Below are positions 19,149-26,942 of a stretch of DNA of 64,000 bases, one piece after another; the first letter of the stretch is position 1, and each line of letters begins with the position of its first letter. This stretch comes from Neopararhizobium haloflavum (GTDB lineage: Bacteria > Pseudomonadota > Alphaproteobacteria > Rhizobiales > Rhizobiaceae): NCBI RefSeq assembly GCF_002750855.1, contig NZ_NWUC01000003.1, forward strand, positions 248,001 to 312,000, read 5' to 3'. The position numbers were made by a program, and so were the translations under genes. Under the pieces are notes generated by a model that was given only the letters and a program-made list of their open reading frames with translations, made no database searches and was not told the origin of the DNA.

Positions 19149-19964
19149 ATGCCGGTCGCGCCGCGCAACGGTCAACGCGTCTGGACCCGGCGCACCCACG
19201 CAGCCGAATGGACCGTCTGGGCGGGCTGGTTCGCCCTTGCCGTCCTTTTCGTGCTGTCCTGGCAGGTGATGAACGAGCGAACCATCTGGGCGTTCGTCCA
19301 GGATGCACCGCGTCAGGGCGCAGATCTTCTGTCCCGCGCCTGGCCGCCGCGCTGGGACTATGTGGACAATCTCTGGCGCCCGCTCTGGGACACGCTCAAC
19401 ATGGCGACGCTCGGCACCCTGCTCGGAACCGCGCTGGCCGTTCCGACCGCGTTTCTCGCCGCCCGCAACACGACGCCAAGCGCATTCCTTCTTCGACCGA
19501 TGGCGCTCTTCGTCATCGTTTCCTCACGCTCGATCAACTCGCTGATCTGGGCGCTGCTTCTGGTCGCGATCATCGGCCCCGGCATCCTCGCTGGGATCCT
19601 ATCGATCGCGCTGCGCTCGATCGGCTTCATCGGCAAGCTGCTCTATGAAGCGATCGAGGAGATAGACGAGACGCAGGTGGAGGCGGTGCGCGCCACCGGC
19701 GCCGGCCGCTCGCAGATCATCGATTATGCGATCGTGCCACAGATACTGCCGGCCTTCGCCGGCATGACGGTCTTCCGCTGGGACATCAATATCCGCGAAT
19801 CCACCATTCTCGGGCTCGTCGGCGCCGGCGGCATCGGGCTGCAATTGCAAAGTTCGCTCAACACACTTGCCTGGTCGCAGGTCTCGGTGATCTTCGCTCT
19901 GATCCTCGCGACCGTCATCGCCTCGGAATGGGTTTCCTCCAGGGTGCGGCGGGCGATCATATGA
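19149..19964 (+). CDS. phnE: PhnE-type phosphonate ABC transporter permease (second copy)
   Basis: Encodes 271 aa, diverged from the preceding permease but with the same core: RSINSLIWALLLVAIIGPG, the EAA loop EEIDETQVEAVRATGAGRS and INIRESTILGLVGAGGIG. The two permeases probably form a heterodimer in the membrane. Last gene of the operon; no C-P lyase, phosphonatase or phosphite dehydrogenase gene follows. Confidence 0.9.
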   Translation: MPVAPRNGQRVWTRRTHAAEWTVWAGWFALAVLFVLSWQVMNERTIWAFVQDAPRQGADLLSRAWPPRWDYVDNLWRPLWDTLNMATLGTLLGTALAVPTAFLAARNTTPSAFLLRPMALFVIVSSRSINSLIWALLLVAIIGPGILAGILSIALRSIGFIGKLLYEAIEEIDETQVEAVRATGAGRSQIIDYAIVPQILPAFAGMTVFRWDINIRESTILGLVGAGGIGLQLQSSLNTLAWSQVSVIFALILATVIASEWVSSRVRRAII

Positions 19965-20500
19965 CGATCACCGGAAAAAGCGCCAATGTTCCACCACCGC
20001 TGCCCGGACCCATCGTCCTTTCACTCACCAAGGTGGATCGCGCTGACTGCCTATCTCGACAACGCTAGCGAGCCAGCAATGGCGCGCGACAGCACGAGCG
20101 CTCGGCAGCGGGCGCGCGGATATCGCTGACCGGCTCTGTCTGTCGCGCGTTCGGCGCGACGGATGGACGTGCCTAGTCGCAAATGGAGCGGCAGATTTAT
20201 GGCATCCACCACTGGATTTCGGACAAGCATCTCGCCCGCCATCTGTCCGAGATTACATGGCGCTACAGGAGTGGGGACCGCAAATAGCCGTCTTCGCCGA
20301 CACAGAGGCAAAGGTGGTTGAGAATTACCGGGAGGCTATGGAGCGCTGGCGGGAGATCTTAGATCCGATCTATGCGTTAGGTCACACACGTATGGTCCCG
20401 ATGCAAGGCTGCTTAAGAGCAATCAGGCGGTGATGACAGCGAGCTTGAGCGGTGTGCTAAGGAATGAAAGACGCATAAGCCAGCTTGGAGAGGTTATCTT
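19965..20500. other. Gene-poor stretch after the phn operon
   Basis: 536 bases without an intact gene. It contains the transposase tail listed at 20180-20287; the remainder shows many stops in all frames and no recognisable motif. It looks like a decayed insertion site. Confidence 0.5.
20180..20287 (+). pseudogene. C-terminal remnant of an IS1595-family (ISXO2-like) transposase
   Basis: A 35-codon open stretch ends with TAG and reads ...RQIYGIHHWISDKHLARHL...WRY, which matches the end of ISXO2-like DDE transposases (pattern R-G-x-Y-G-x-x-H-H-x-S-x-K-H-L-x-R-Y). The first part of the gene and the terminal inverted repeats are not found, so this is a relic. Confidence 0.55.
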
Positions 20501-20728
20501 GTGGCTTCGAACATGGACCGATTGAAATCCGTTATTGCCTTATCCATTAGAAAGCGCTTGCGTGAAATCGCCGCGGTACCCTTGGCCTTATTGATATATT
20601 ATGGCTTCGCACTGAACCCGGAAGATTCATTATCTGCTGGCATTTTGTATTTTGCGGCACATTTGCTACCGATAATACTCGTAATTATAATAATAATTGA
20701 CGTTATCTGGGAGGTTAATAAAAATTGA
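20501..20728 (+). CDS. Small hypothetical membrane protein
   Basis: Encodes 75 aa with a basic N-terminus (KSVIALSIRKRLREI) and two hydrophobic segments, about 25-37 and 46-70, the second rich in Ile (ILVIIIIIDVIW). GTG start with a weak GAGAGG upstream. Base composition is clearly more AT-rich than in neighbouring genes, which suggests recent acquisition. Not recognised. Confidence 0.4.
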   Translation: MASNMDRLKSVIALSIRKRLREIAAVPLALLIYYGFALNPEDSLSAGILYFAAHLLPIILVIIIIIDVIWEVNKN

Positions 20729-21124
20729 GTTGGCGTCAATTTAACTGCTGGGATGTTTTCTGCAGCAACATGTCGGCAAGCACGACGCCGCAGACACCGA
20801 TTTGGCGCTCTTCAAGGCTACCGCCGGCTCAGCCGCAAATCCACAGCAGCTTCAATTTGCTTCAAATAGATGCGGCAGATTAGAATTCTGAAGTATCCAT
20901 GTTTCAGAATGGTTATTACAAATCACAATTGCACAGCGTGAAATGGCGGGCCGAAGCCGACGAAACGGAGAGCTACGCCTACGCCATAGCCCTCTAAAAT
21001 TGAGGCAAGAGCGAATGGCTACAACGGGGGTGGAAAGCAGCCATTTGCGAGACTGTTGGCCGATGGCAGCTTAGCGGGGCTGTTCGGGCTTTCGCCGCCG
21101 GCGCACCTGCCTAAAGCAGCAGGG
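20729..21124. other. Non-coding or decayed stretch
   Basis: 396 bases with no supportable gene. AT-rich in the first part and interrupted by stops in all frames; nothing recognised. It lies between two transposase relics and is probably remains of older insertions. Confidence 0.4.
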
Positions 21125-22135
21125 TCAATGCTCTCGAAGGGTGTCTCCGTCTGCCTCACCGGTGGATTGCTCGGTGTGCAGTGCCCGCGGGCGTGGTGTT
21201 CCGAAAGGCCGCCCTCCCTTCCAACTGAACAACACGTCCCGCAAGCTTAGCACGCGGACCTCCGGGTAGCGATGCTGATCGGATTGCACATAGCCTACCA
21301 GTGAGAAGGCGACCACGCCGCCTATTGTGTTGCCCAGACCCACCGGGAGCAGAAACCCCCAAACAGCAGCGCTCAGATCGATCCCGCTGCGGAAGTAGAC
21401 GAAGAACACTTCGCAGGTCGAAGAGATGATATGGTAGAGGCCCGTCGCAGTAATGGTGAAGAAGACGAAGTAGATGATCAGCACGCGCGAGATCGTGTCC
21501 CTTGCCGCGACGCTGAGCCAGACGAGACCGGCGACAAGCCAGCCAGCGAAAAATGCCTTGAAGAACACCGACCACCAGCCCGTCGCCAAGCTGTGCTCCA
21601 CCAAGATGGCCGCTGCGTCACCCCCGGCCTCGGAAACGACCCCGGCCTCGGCCAGAATGAAGGCGCCGCCAATGGCACCGAGTATGTTGGATACCAGCAC
21701 AATCGACCACAGCCTGAGCAGCAGTGGCAGGCTCGCCAACCTCGTCAGCACCAGCTTGACGGGCGGCAGCGTGTTCTCTGTAAAGAGTTGGTACCGCCCC
21801 AGCACGATATAGAGAAAGCCGATCGGGTAAAGCAGAGAAGCCAGGAACGGATTGTCCGGGAAGGCTGCCAATCCCGTGGCAAGGCCAAGAAATGTCAGGG
21901 TGATCGCGAAACCCGCGGTCAGGCCGCTGAAGAATAGTATTCGCGTTCTGTGCGCGATTTCTTCGTCGGCGCCCGCCAATAAGCGTTGGTGGATTTCCTC
22001 CCATGAGAACCGGTCGCCTGTCGCCCACCCGGCGGCAGGCGCACCCGATGCCGCGCTGTCGCGCTCACGCACTTCGATCGGTTGTTTCTCGGATCGTATC
22101 TTAAACGGGCGGTCGGAGTGTCGCGGATCGGTCAT
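21125..22135 (-). CDS. Formate/nitrite transporter (FNT/FocA) family protein
   Basis: Encodes 336 aa with an extended hydrophilic N-terminus (about 60 residues) followed by six membrane segments. The FNT element QLFTENTLPP, and the pore-region His in TGLYHIISS and TGWWSVFFKAFFAGWL, are visible. FNT proteins are pentameric channels for formate, nitrite, hydrosulfide or related weak acids. The long N- and C-terminal tails resemble the YfdC branch; substrate unknown. Confidence 0.8.
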   Translation of the reverse strand: MTDPRHSDRPFKIRSEKQPIEVRERDSAASGAPAAGWATGDRFSWEEIHQRLLAGADEEIAHRTRILFFSGLTAGFAITLTFLGLATGLAAFPDNPFLASLLYPIGFLYIVLGRYQLFTENTLPPVKLVLTRLASLPLLLRLWSIVLVSNILGAIGGAFILAEAGVVSEAGGDAAAILVEHSLATGWWSVFFKAFFAGWLVAGLVWLSVAARDTISRVLIIYFVFFTITATGLYHIISSTCEVFFVYFRSGIDLSAAVWGFLLPVGLGNTIGGVVAFSLVGYVQSDQHRYPEVRVLSLRDVLFSWKGGRPFGTPRPRALHTEQSTGEADGDTLREH

Positions 22136-22460
22136 AACCAGACATTATCAGCTTTCGCCGACGGTTCCACCGCTGCTGGCTGCCCAAAACCAGGACATTC
22201 GCTACTCTGCTCGGCGATCTCGGCGACAACCAGCTGTCAGGAGACGGCGCGCTCCCGGAGTTCTATCCGACGCATCGGCACGGCGACATCATTGCAGTCG
22301 AGGAAGAGGGGCACCGCCTGGTCGGGCCAGATCCGCCGAAACGGTCGTTTTTGTATTCCGTAGCGTCGGTAAGGAAGGACTGCCTCGAAGCAGACATTCG
22401 TTGCGAGCCCCATGAAGTGACGAATGCTGCACGATGGGCGAATGTCGATTACCGACCGCA
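22136..22460. other. Intergenic stretch without recognised content
   Basis: 325 bases between the FNT gene and the LysR gene, both on the minus strand. Short open frames exist on both strands but none has family-like sequence or a good ribosome-binding site. Probably decayed DNA plus the FNT promoter. Confidence 0.4.
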
Positions 22461-23333
22461 CTACGCCGGCGTGCGCGTCATCTCACGGATCAGATCATTT
22501 GTCTCTGGTCTCGTCGTTTGGTGCCGATATCGAAGGGCCAAAACAGTTCTTGATATTTCAAGGCCATCGATGGGTTTCGACACCAGGCCCATGTCCGAAG
22601 GAATAGCGGTGGCTGGCAGGATCACCGCACCTGACCCTTGCCGAGCAAGTTCAACTAACCAATCCACGCGATTTGACCGATAGGCCGCGTAGAGTTCGTG
22701 ACCATGATCCGCGCAGGCCCCATGCAAAGCATCCCGCATTTCGCAATTTGGTCGGTCAAGCATGTCAGTTTTAGCAAGAGTCGAAAGAGAAATCGCATCT
22801 AGTTCAGACAACGGATGCGACTTTGACACCACGACCTTGTAGTCCTCTTCATAGAGGTGGTCTATACGATAGAGGTCTTCACTGACCTTCTCTGCGGTCA
22901 CCACAACGTCAAATTCACCATCTCGCAACCCGGCAAGAAGCTCGGAGGATGATGCAACGATCAATTCGATTTCGGCTTGCGGCAATCTCTTACGAGTACG
23001 CTCCATAGCTGCCGAAATCCTGTTGTGGCCAATCGTTTCGCCGACACCGACAGAGATTGGAACCCGCTCCAAGCGCATATGACGGACCGCCTCTGCCTTA
23101 GCCTGTCGCGTCTCATCGTGAACCTTCTGCAACCTTGGCTGCATGAGTTTTCCGAGGGCCGTAAGCCTGCATCCCGCACGGTCCCTGACAAACAGGTTAC
23201 CTCCAAGCTCGTCTTCAAGTTTCTTGATCGCAGTCGTCAAGGAAGGTTGGGAGACGTTGGAGGCACTGGCTGCGTGGGAGAAGTTTCGGTGCTCGCAGAC
23301 AGCGAGAAAATACCTGATCTGGTTCATTTCCAT
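22461..23333 (-). CDS. LysR-family transcriptional regulator
   Basis: Encodes 290 aa: N-terminal winged HTH (NQIRYFLAVCEHRNFSHAASASNVSQPSLTTAIKKLEDELGG is the classical LysR arrangement, given here in part as residues 3-45) and a periplasmic-binding-protein-like effector domain. ATG 23333 is chosen because GGAG stands 9 bases upstream; GTG 23351 is possible. Divergent from the tandem ABM-like gene at 23494, its likely target. Confidence 0.88.
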   Translation of the reverse strand: MEMNQIRYFLAVCEHRNFSHAASASNVSQPSLTTAIKKLEDELGGNLFVRDRAGCRLTALGKLMQPRLQKVHDETRQAKAEAVRHMRLERVPISVGVGETIGHNRISAAMERTRKRLPQAEIELIVASSSELLAGLRDGEFDVVVTAEKVSEDLYRIDHLYEEDYKVVVSKSHPLSELDAISLSTLAKTDMLDRPNCEMRDALHGACADHGHELYAAYRSNRVDWLVELARQGSGAVILPATAIPSDMGLVSKPIDGLEISRTVLALRYRHQTTRPETNDLIREMTRTPA

Positions 23334-23380
23334 CGCCGCATTCTCCGTCACATCTCATTTCAGGCCATCAAAACAAGTTC

Positions 23381-23397
23381 GATAGTCCACGTCTATC
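23381..23397. promoter_or_regulatory. Candidate LysR operator in divergent spacer
   Basis: GATAG-TCCACGT-CTATC is a 5-base inverted repeat with a 7-base spacer, the LysR-box size, centred between the LysR gene and the ABM-like gene. Confidence 0.4.
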
Positions 23398-23493
23398 AAA
23401 GAATAGAATTTCGGAATTGGAGCCCGGCGCATCCGGCATGGGACAAGAGTGCATCGAAACCAAACACAATGCACTTCAAATCAGGGGACGACC

Positions 23494-24213
23494 ATGAAAA
23501 CGCGAATCCTCCAGACATTCGCCGCACTGGCTCTGATCACAACTTCTGCAACTGCACAGGACAACCCAATGGAAAATCACACTGCCAGCTACATCGCCAT
23601 GCCCGCCGCCGAAGGCCAGACCGGAGCCTTCGCGGAGTTTCTGGCTGGTGCCGCACCTATCGTGGGAGAAACAGAGCCGGGCACTGTACTTTGGTTTGCT
23701 CTGCAAGCCGACGATACGCTCGCAATCTTTGACATCTTCGCAGATGAAGAAGCACGCGACGCTCACTTCTCAGGAGCGGTTGCTGCGGCTTTGAACCAAA
23801 ACGCCGACACGTTGGTCGACGGAGGATGGGACGACGGTGTTGTCGCGAATATCAACAACTCCGATGTACTGTCGGCAAAAGCGCCGGTTGATCTCTACAC
23901 GGCAACGACCGCAACTTACATCAAGCTCGAAGCTGCTCCAGGTAAAGGCCCCGAATTGGCAGCCTTGCTGACCGCCGCCGGCCCCATCGTCGCAGATACC
24001 GAACCCAAGACATTGTTCTGGGCGGCGCTGCAGATTGACGAGAACAACTTCGCCATCTTCGACATTTTTGCCGACAACTCTGGCCGCGAAGCGCACTTTG
24101 CCGGACAAGTCGCCGGACTCCTGAATGAAAAGGCTTCAGAATTGGTCTCAGGCGGATGGGACGACGGTGTGGTGGCAAACGTTCACAATTTCGACATCCT
24201 CGCTACCAAGTAA
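23494..24213 (+). CDS. Exported protein with two tandem ABM-like (ferredoxin-fold) domains
   Basis: Encodes 239 aa: signal peptide (MKTRILQTFAALALITTSATA), then two copies of a domain of about 95 residues. Both copies contain the same markers: TA(S/T)YI, TEPGT/TEPKT before LWFALQ/FWAALQ, FAIFDIFAD and GGWDDGVVAN. Similar single domains occur in antibiotic-biosynthesis-monooxygenase-like (ABM) proteins, small stress or quinone-modifying enzymes. The duplication probably makes an intramolecular version of the usual dimer. ATG 23494 follows CAGGGGACG. A terminator follows at 24239. Confidence 0.7.
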   Translation: MKTRILQTFAALALITTSATAQDNPMENHTASYIAMPAAEGQTGAFAEFLAGAAPIVGETEPGTVLWFALQADDTLAIFDIFADEEARDAHFSGAVAAALNQNADTLVDGGWDDGVVANINNSDVLSAKAPVDLYTATTATYIKLEAAPGKGPELAALLTAAGPIVADTEPKTLFWAALQIDENNFAIFDIFADNSGREAHFAGQVAGLLNEKASELVSGGWDDGVVANVHNFDILATK

Positions 24214-24238
24214 TCTCTAGGTGACTTGAGAAAGAAGT

Positions 24239-24271
24239 GCCCGGTGAAACCCATCGGGCGCTTTGCTGTTT
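24239..24271 (+). terminator. Rho-independent terminator of the ABM-like gene
   Basis: GCCCGGTG and CATCGGGC pair over 8 bases (one G-T) around the loop AAACC, followed by a T-rich tail GCTTTGCTGTTT. It starts 26 bases after the stop codon. Confidence 0.65.
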
Positions 24272-24424
24272 GAATTTAGATTCACGCCAAAGCGGCCGTT
24301 CGAGTAACCGCAGCGAACTGGCGCTTTACCTGGTGTCCGAAAAACCGGCAGCAGGCCACATAAAGGAGATGAGTCAAGAGTCTGTGTGCTTTATTGATAG
24401 CTCTTTTCATCCCCAGCCTAACCG

Positions 24425-24517
24425 CTAGTAGAAATAGGTGAGCTGTAGCGTGGAAACAGCGGCATAGTTGGCTCTCTGCCACTTGGTGGTGATGCGGTAA
24501 TCGGCGGCAATATCGCA
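24425..24517 (-). pseudogene. C-terminal remnant of an IS5-like transposase
   Basis: On the minus strand 30 codons before a TAG read ...DYRITTKWQRANYAAVSTLQLT..., close to the usual end of IS5-group transposases (R-x-A-T-R-Y-x-K-x-A-x-x-Y, then a hydrophobic helix). No other part of the element was identified. Confidence 0.35.
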
Positions 24518-24831
24518 CTATAGAGGGCAATCGGCAGTGTCTGGCGGAGGAAGTATAACTGACGTCGAACCTTCTCCAACTTAGGGTGGAAATGGCAGCG
24601 TCAGACCCCCAAGCTTCTTTCGCAACATTTTCGAGGTTGGACATGAGACCACGCTGGTCGGTAATGCGCTCGGCGGGGATAGGATACTTTAGTCCGCGGG
24701 TCGTTCCCACTGATCCGGAATCAGTCGCTTTCGGAAAAAACTACGGTCCAAGATTCACATCTTTTGCCCACCGATGTCTACGGGGCCTCGACACCGCTCC
24801 TACCACGCCCGATTGCACAGGTAGGTATGCA

Positions 24832-24846
24832 ATGCGTCAAGCGCAT
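24832..24846. promoter_or_regulatory. LysR box ATGC-N7-GCAT before the carboxylase operon
   Basis: ATGC-GTCAAGC-GCAT has the T-N11-A form of a LysR recognition site. Its centre is 32.5 bp upstream of the centre of the palindrome at 24865 and about 105 bp before the first start codon. The same arrangement occurs before tctC. Confidence 0.6.
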
Positions 24847-24864
24847 AAGATGATGAAGTATTAT

Positions 24865-24878
24865 TATTTGACCAAATA
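24865..24878. promoter_or_regulatory. TATTTG-N2-CAAATA palindrome overlapping a -35 element
   Basis: TATTTG-AC-CAAATA is a perfect dyad that includes a TTGACC -35-like hexamer. Together with the next three bases (GAT) this 17-mer is an exact inverted copy of the one at 36800-36816. It fits the activation half of a LysR site pair. Confidence 0.65.
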
Positions 24879-24943
24879 GATATCACGACATCAGATTGGC
24901 GCCGATGGGGCTTTCGGCCCCCGCGTGATGTAGAGGAGCAGCT

Positions 24944-25165
24944 GTGGCGATTATCGAGATCAAGGCGGAAATCACGGGAAATGTCTGGACGATTCAGGTG
25001 CGGCCGGGTGACCAAATCGACGAGGACACGCCGATCCTGATCCTAGAATCGATGAAGATGGAAATTCCTATCGTAGCGACGGATGGCGGCAAGGTCGTGG
25101 ACATTCTCGTATCCGAGGGAGATACGGTCCAAGAAGGTGCGACCATCGCGCGGCTGGAGGTGTAA
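24944..25165 (+). CDS. Biotin carboxyl carrier protein (free-standing biotinyl domain)
   Basis: Encodes 73 aa, just one biotinyl domain. The biotinylation site is K38 in ESMKMEIP. The carrier moves carboxybiotin between the biotin carboxylase encoded next and a carboxyltransferase. GTG start with GAGGAG 6 bases upstream; one base separates its stop from the next start. Small detached carriers of this size occur in acyl-CoA carboxylases and decarboxylases of catabolic operons. Confidence 0.92.
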   Translation: MAIIEIKAEITGNVWTIQVRPGDQIDEDTPILILESMKMEIPIVATDGGKVVDILVSEGDTVQEGATIARLEV

Positions 25166-25166
25166 C

Positions 25167-26528
25167 GTGCGGCGCATCCTGATCGCCAATCGCGGGGAGA
25201 TTTCGCGTCGCATTACTCGCTCCGCGCACGAACTGGGCATCGAGACGGTGGCGGTCTATTCTGAAGCGGATCGGGAGGCGGCTCACGTTGTCGACGCCGA
25301 CCATGCCGTTGATGTCGGCCCCGCACCCGCGCGCCAAAGCTATCTCGATACCGACCGCATACTTGAGGCCGCCAGCCGGGCAAGCGCCGATGCAGTGCAT
25401 CCCGGATACGGCTTTCTGTCGGAGAACGCCGACTTCGCCGAGGCGGTGCTGCGACAAGGCTTGTGCTGGATCGGCCCCGCCCCCCACACGTTGCGCGCCA
25501 TGGGTGACAAGCAGCGAGCACGGGAAATCGCCGTCGCGGCCAACGTTCCTGTGGTTCCGGGCAGCGGTCGAATCGCCGAAGGCGAGCTGTCGCGGGCCGA
25601 GGCGGAAGCCGAGGCCGTCGGCTTTCCGCTTCTCGTGAAGGCCTCCGCCGGTGGCGGCGGCATTGGCATGCGCCGCGTTGACTCGATCGAAAAGCTGGTC
25701 GAATCCGTGAAGGCGACGCAGTCGATGGCTGCCAAATCCTTCGGTGACGGCACTGTCTTTCTCGAGCGCTATGTTCCGCGCGCCAGGCATGTCGAGATCC
25801 AGGTCTTCGGCTTTGGCGACGGGACCGCCGTTCATCTTTTCGAACGCGACTGCTCCCTGCAGCGGCGATTTCAAAAGATCATCGAGGAAGCGCCGGCCCC
25901 CGGCCTGTCGCGGGCCCGGCGTGCAGCGATGGCCGAAGCCGCGATCTCGCTCTGCCGCGCCACGCGCTATGCCGGAGCCGGGACGGTCGAATTCATCCTC
26001 GACGTCGAGAGTGAGGATTTCTTCTTCCTCGAGATGAACACCCGCATCCAGGTCGAGCATCCGGTCACGGAGATGATCACAGGCAGGGACCTCGTGGCGA
26101 TGCAGATTGACTTCGCGCGCGGGCGGCTCGCCGCCATGGAACAGCATGGGATATCCGCCGAGGGCCACGCTCTTGAATGTCGCCTCTACGCCGAGAACCC
26201 GGCAAAGATGTTCATGCCGTCGCCGGGGCGGCTGGAGCGCTTCGCGTTGCCCGCCGACTCCGCGACGGTGCGGGTGGATACCGGCTATCGCGCTGGTGAC
26301 ATGGTCACGCCATACTACGATCCGCTGCTGGCCAAGATCGTCGTCAAAGGCGCGGATCGCGAGCTGGCGTGTGCGACAGCTATCGAGGCGCTCGGTAAGG
26401 TGGACGTCGAGGGGGTCGCCACAAACCGCGACTTCCTGATCGCCTGCCTCCGCGACGACGCCTTTAGGAAAGGAGCAGTGCACACGGCCTTCATCGATAT
26501 GAACCACCAGCAGTTGCTGGCTGCGTAG
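25167..26528 (+). CDS. Biotin carboxylase subunit (AccC-like)
   Basis: Encodes 453 aa. ATP-grasp enzyme that carboxylates biotin with bicarbonate. Seen: N-terminal RRILIANRGEISRRI, HPGYGFLSENADFA, glycine-rich ATP loop KASAGGGGIGMR, ERDCSLQRRFQKIIEEAPAP and the EMNTRIQVEHPVTEM catalytic segment. Length is that of a separate subunit; no biotinyl domain is fused. GTG start 25167. Probably dedicated to the two carboxyltransferases of this island rather than fatty-acid synthesis. Confidence 0.93.
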   Translation: MRRILIANRGEISRRITRSAHELGIETVAVYSEADREAAHVVDADHAVDVGPAPARQSYLDTDRILEAASRASADAVHPGYGFLSENADFAEAVLRQGLCWIGPAPHTLRAMGDKQRAREIAVAANVPVVPGSGRIAEGELSRAEAEAEAVGFPLLVKASAGGGGIGMRRVDSIEKLVESVKATQSMAAKSFGDGTVFLERYVPRARHVEIQVFGFGDGTAVHLFERDCSLQRRFQKIIEEAPAPGLSRARRAAMAEAAISLCRATRYAGAGTVEFILDVESEDFFFLEMNTRIQVEHPVTEMITGRDLVAMQIDFARGRLAAMEQHGISAEGHALECRLYAENPAKMFMPSPGRLERFALPADSATVRVDTGYRAGDMVTPYYDPLLAKIVVKGADRELACATAIEALGKVDVEGVATNRDFLIACLRDDAFRKGAVHTAFIDMNHQQLLAA

Positions 26529-26542
26529 AAAAATAAGGCAAC

Positions 26543-26926
26543 ATGTCCCGCAGATCGGACAGGCTTCTCAACAATGCTATCGTCGCTCACCCAACCCGTC
26601 TGCGGACCTTCGAGCACATTGTGATCGTCCTGACGGGTACGATGCTGTTTGCCCTGAATGCACGGGACCAGGTCCCGATGTGGCCAGCGCCGACGACGAT
26701 GGAGACATTCGCCGTACTCATCATCGCCATCGTCTGCAGCGCACACCTCGCGGTCGTCACAGACGGGCTCCACCTGCTTCAGGGCGCCATCGACGTGCCG
26801 GTCTTTCCCGCAGGTGGTGTGCTCGTGAATACCGCAGGGCCGACAGCGGGCTATCTGTGGGGCTTTCTCGCCGTGACCGCGGTCGCCGGCACGCTGGCCG
26901 AACGCCGCATGACGCGCGCATTTTGA
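26543..26926 (+). CDS. BioY-like biotin transporter S component, shortened
   Basis: Encodes 127 aa. The middle matches BioY of ECF biotin transporters: VPMWPAPTTMETFAVLIIA, a central helix, GAIDVPVFPAGG and GPTAGYLWGFL. BioY proteins normally have about 180-200 residues and six membrane segments; here the frame stops after GTLAERRMTRAF, before the last helices. Position after the biotin carboxylase makes a biotin-supply role sensible. It may be a degraded copy or a short functional form. Confidence 0.65.
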   Translation: MSRRSDRLLNNAIVAHPTRLRTFEHIVIVLTGTMLFALNARDQVPMWPAPTTMETFAVLIIAIVCSAHLAVVTDGLHLLQGAIDVPVFPAGGVLVNTAGPTAGYLWGFLAVTAVAGTLAERRMTRAF

Positions 26927-26942
26927 CATCGGACATTCCCGC

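Larger units (their letters stand above)
24214..24943. other. Spacer with terminator, transposase relic and island promoter
   Basis: 730 bases without an intact gene. Contents in order: terminator 24239-24271, IS5-like relic 24425-24517, unassigned DNA to about 24,820, then the LysR box and palindrome before the biotin carrier gene. Confidence 0.6.

Noticed and set aside
25068-26507. 479-codon minus-strand frame opposite the biotin carboxylase gene
   Set aside because: Antisense of a fully conserved enzyme; no motif and no ribosome-binding site.
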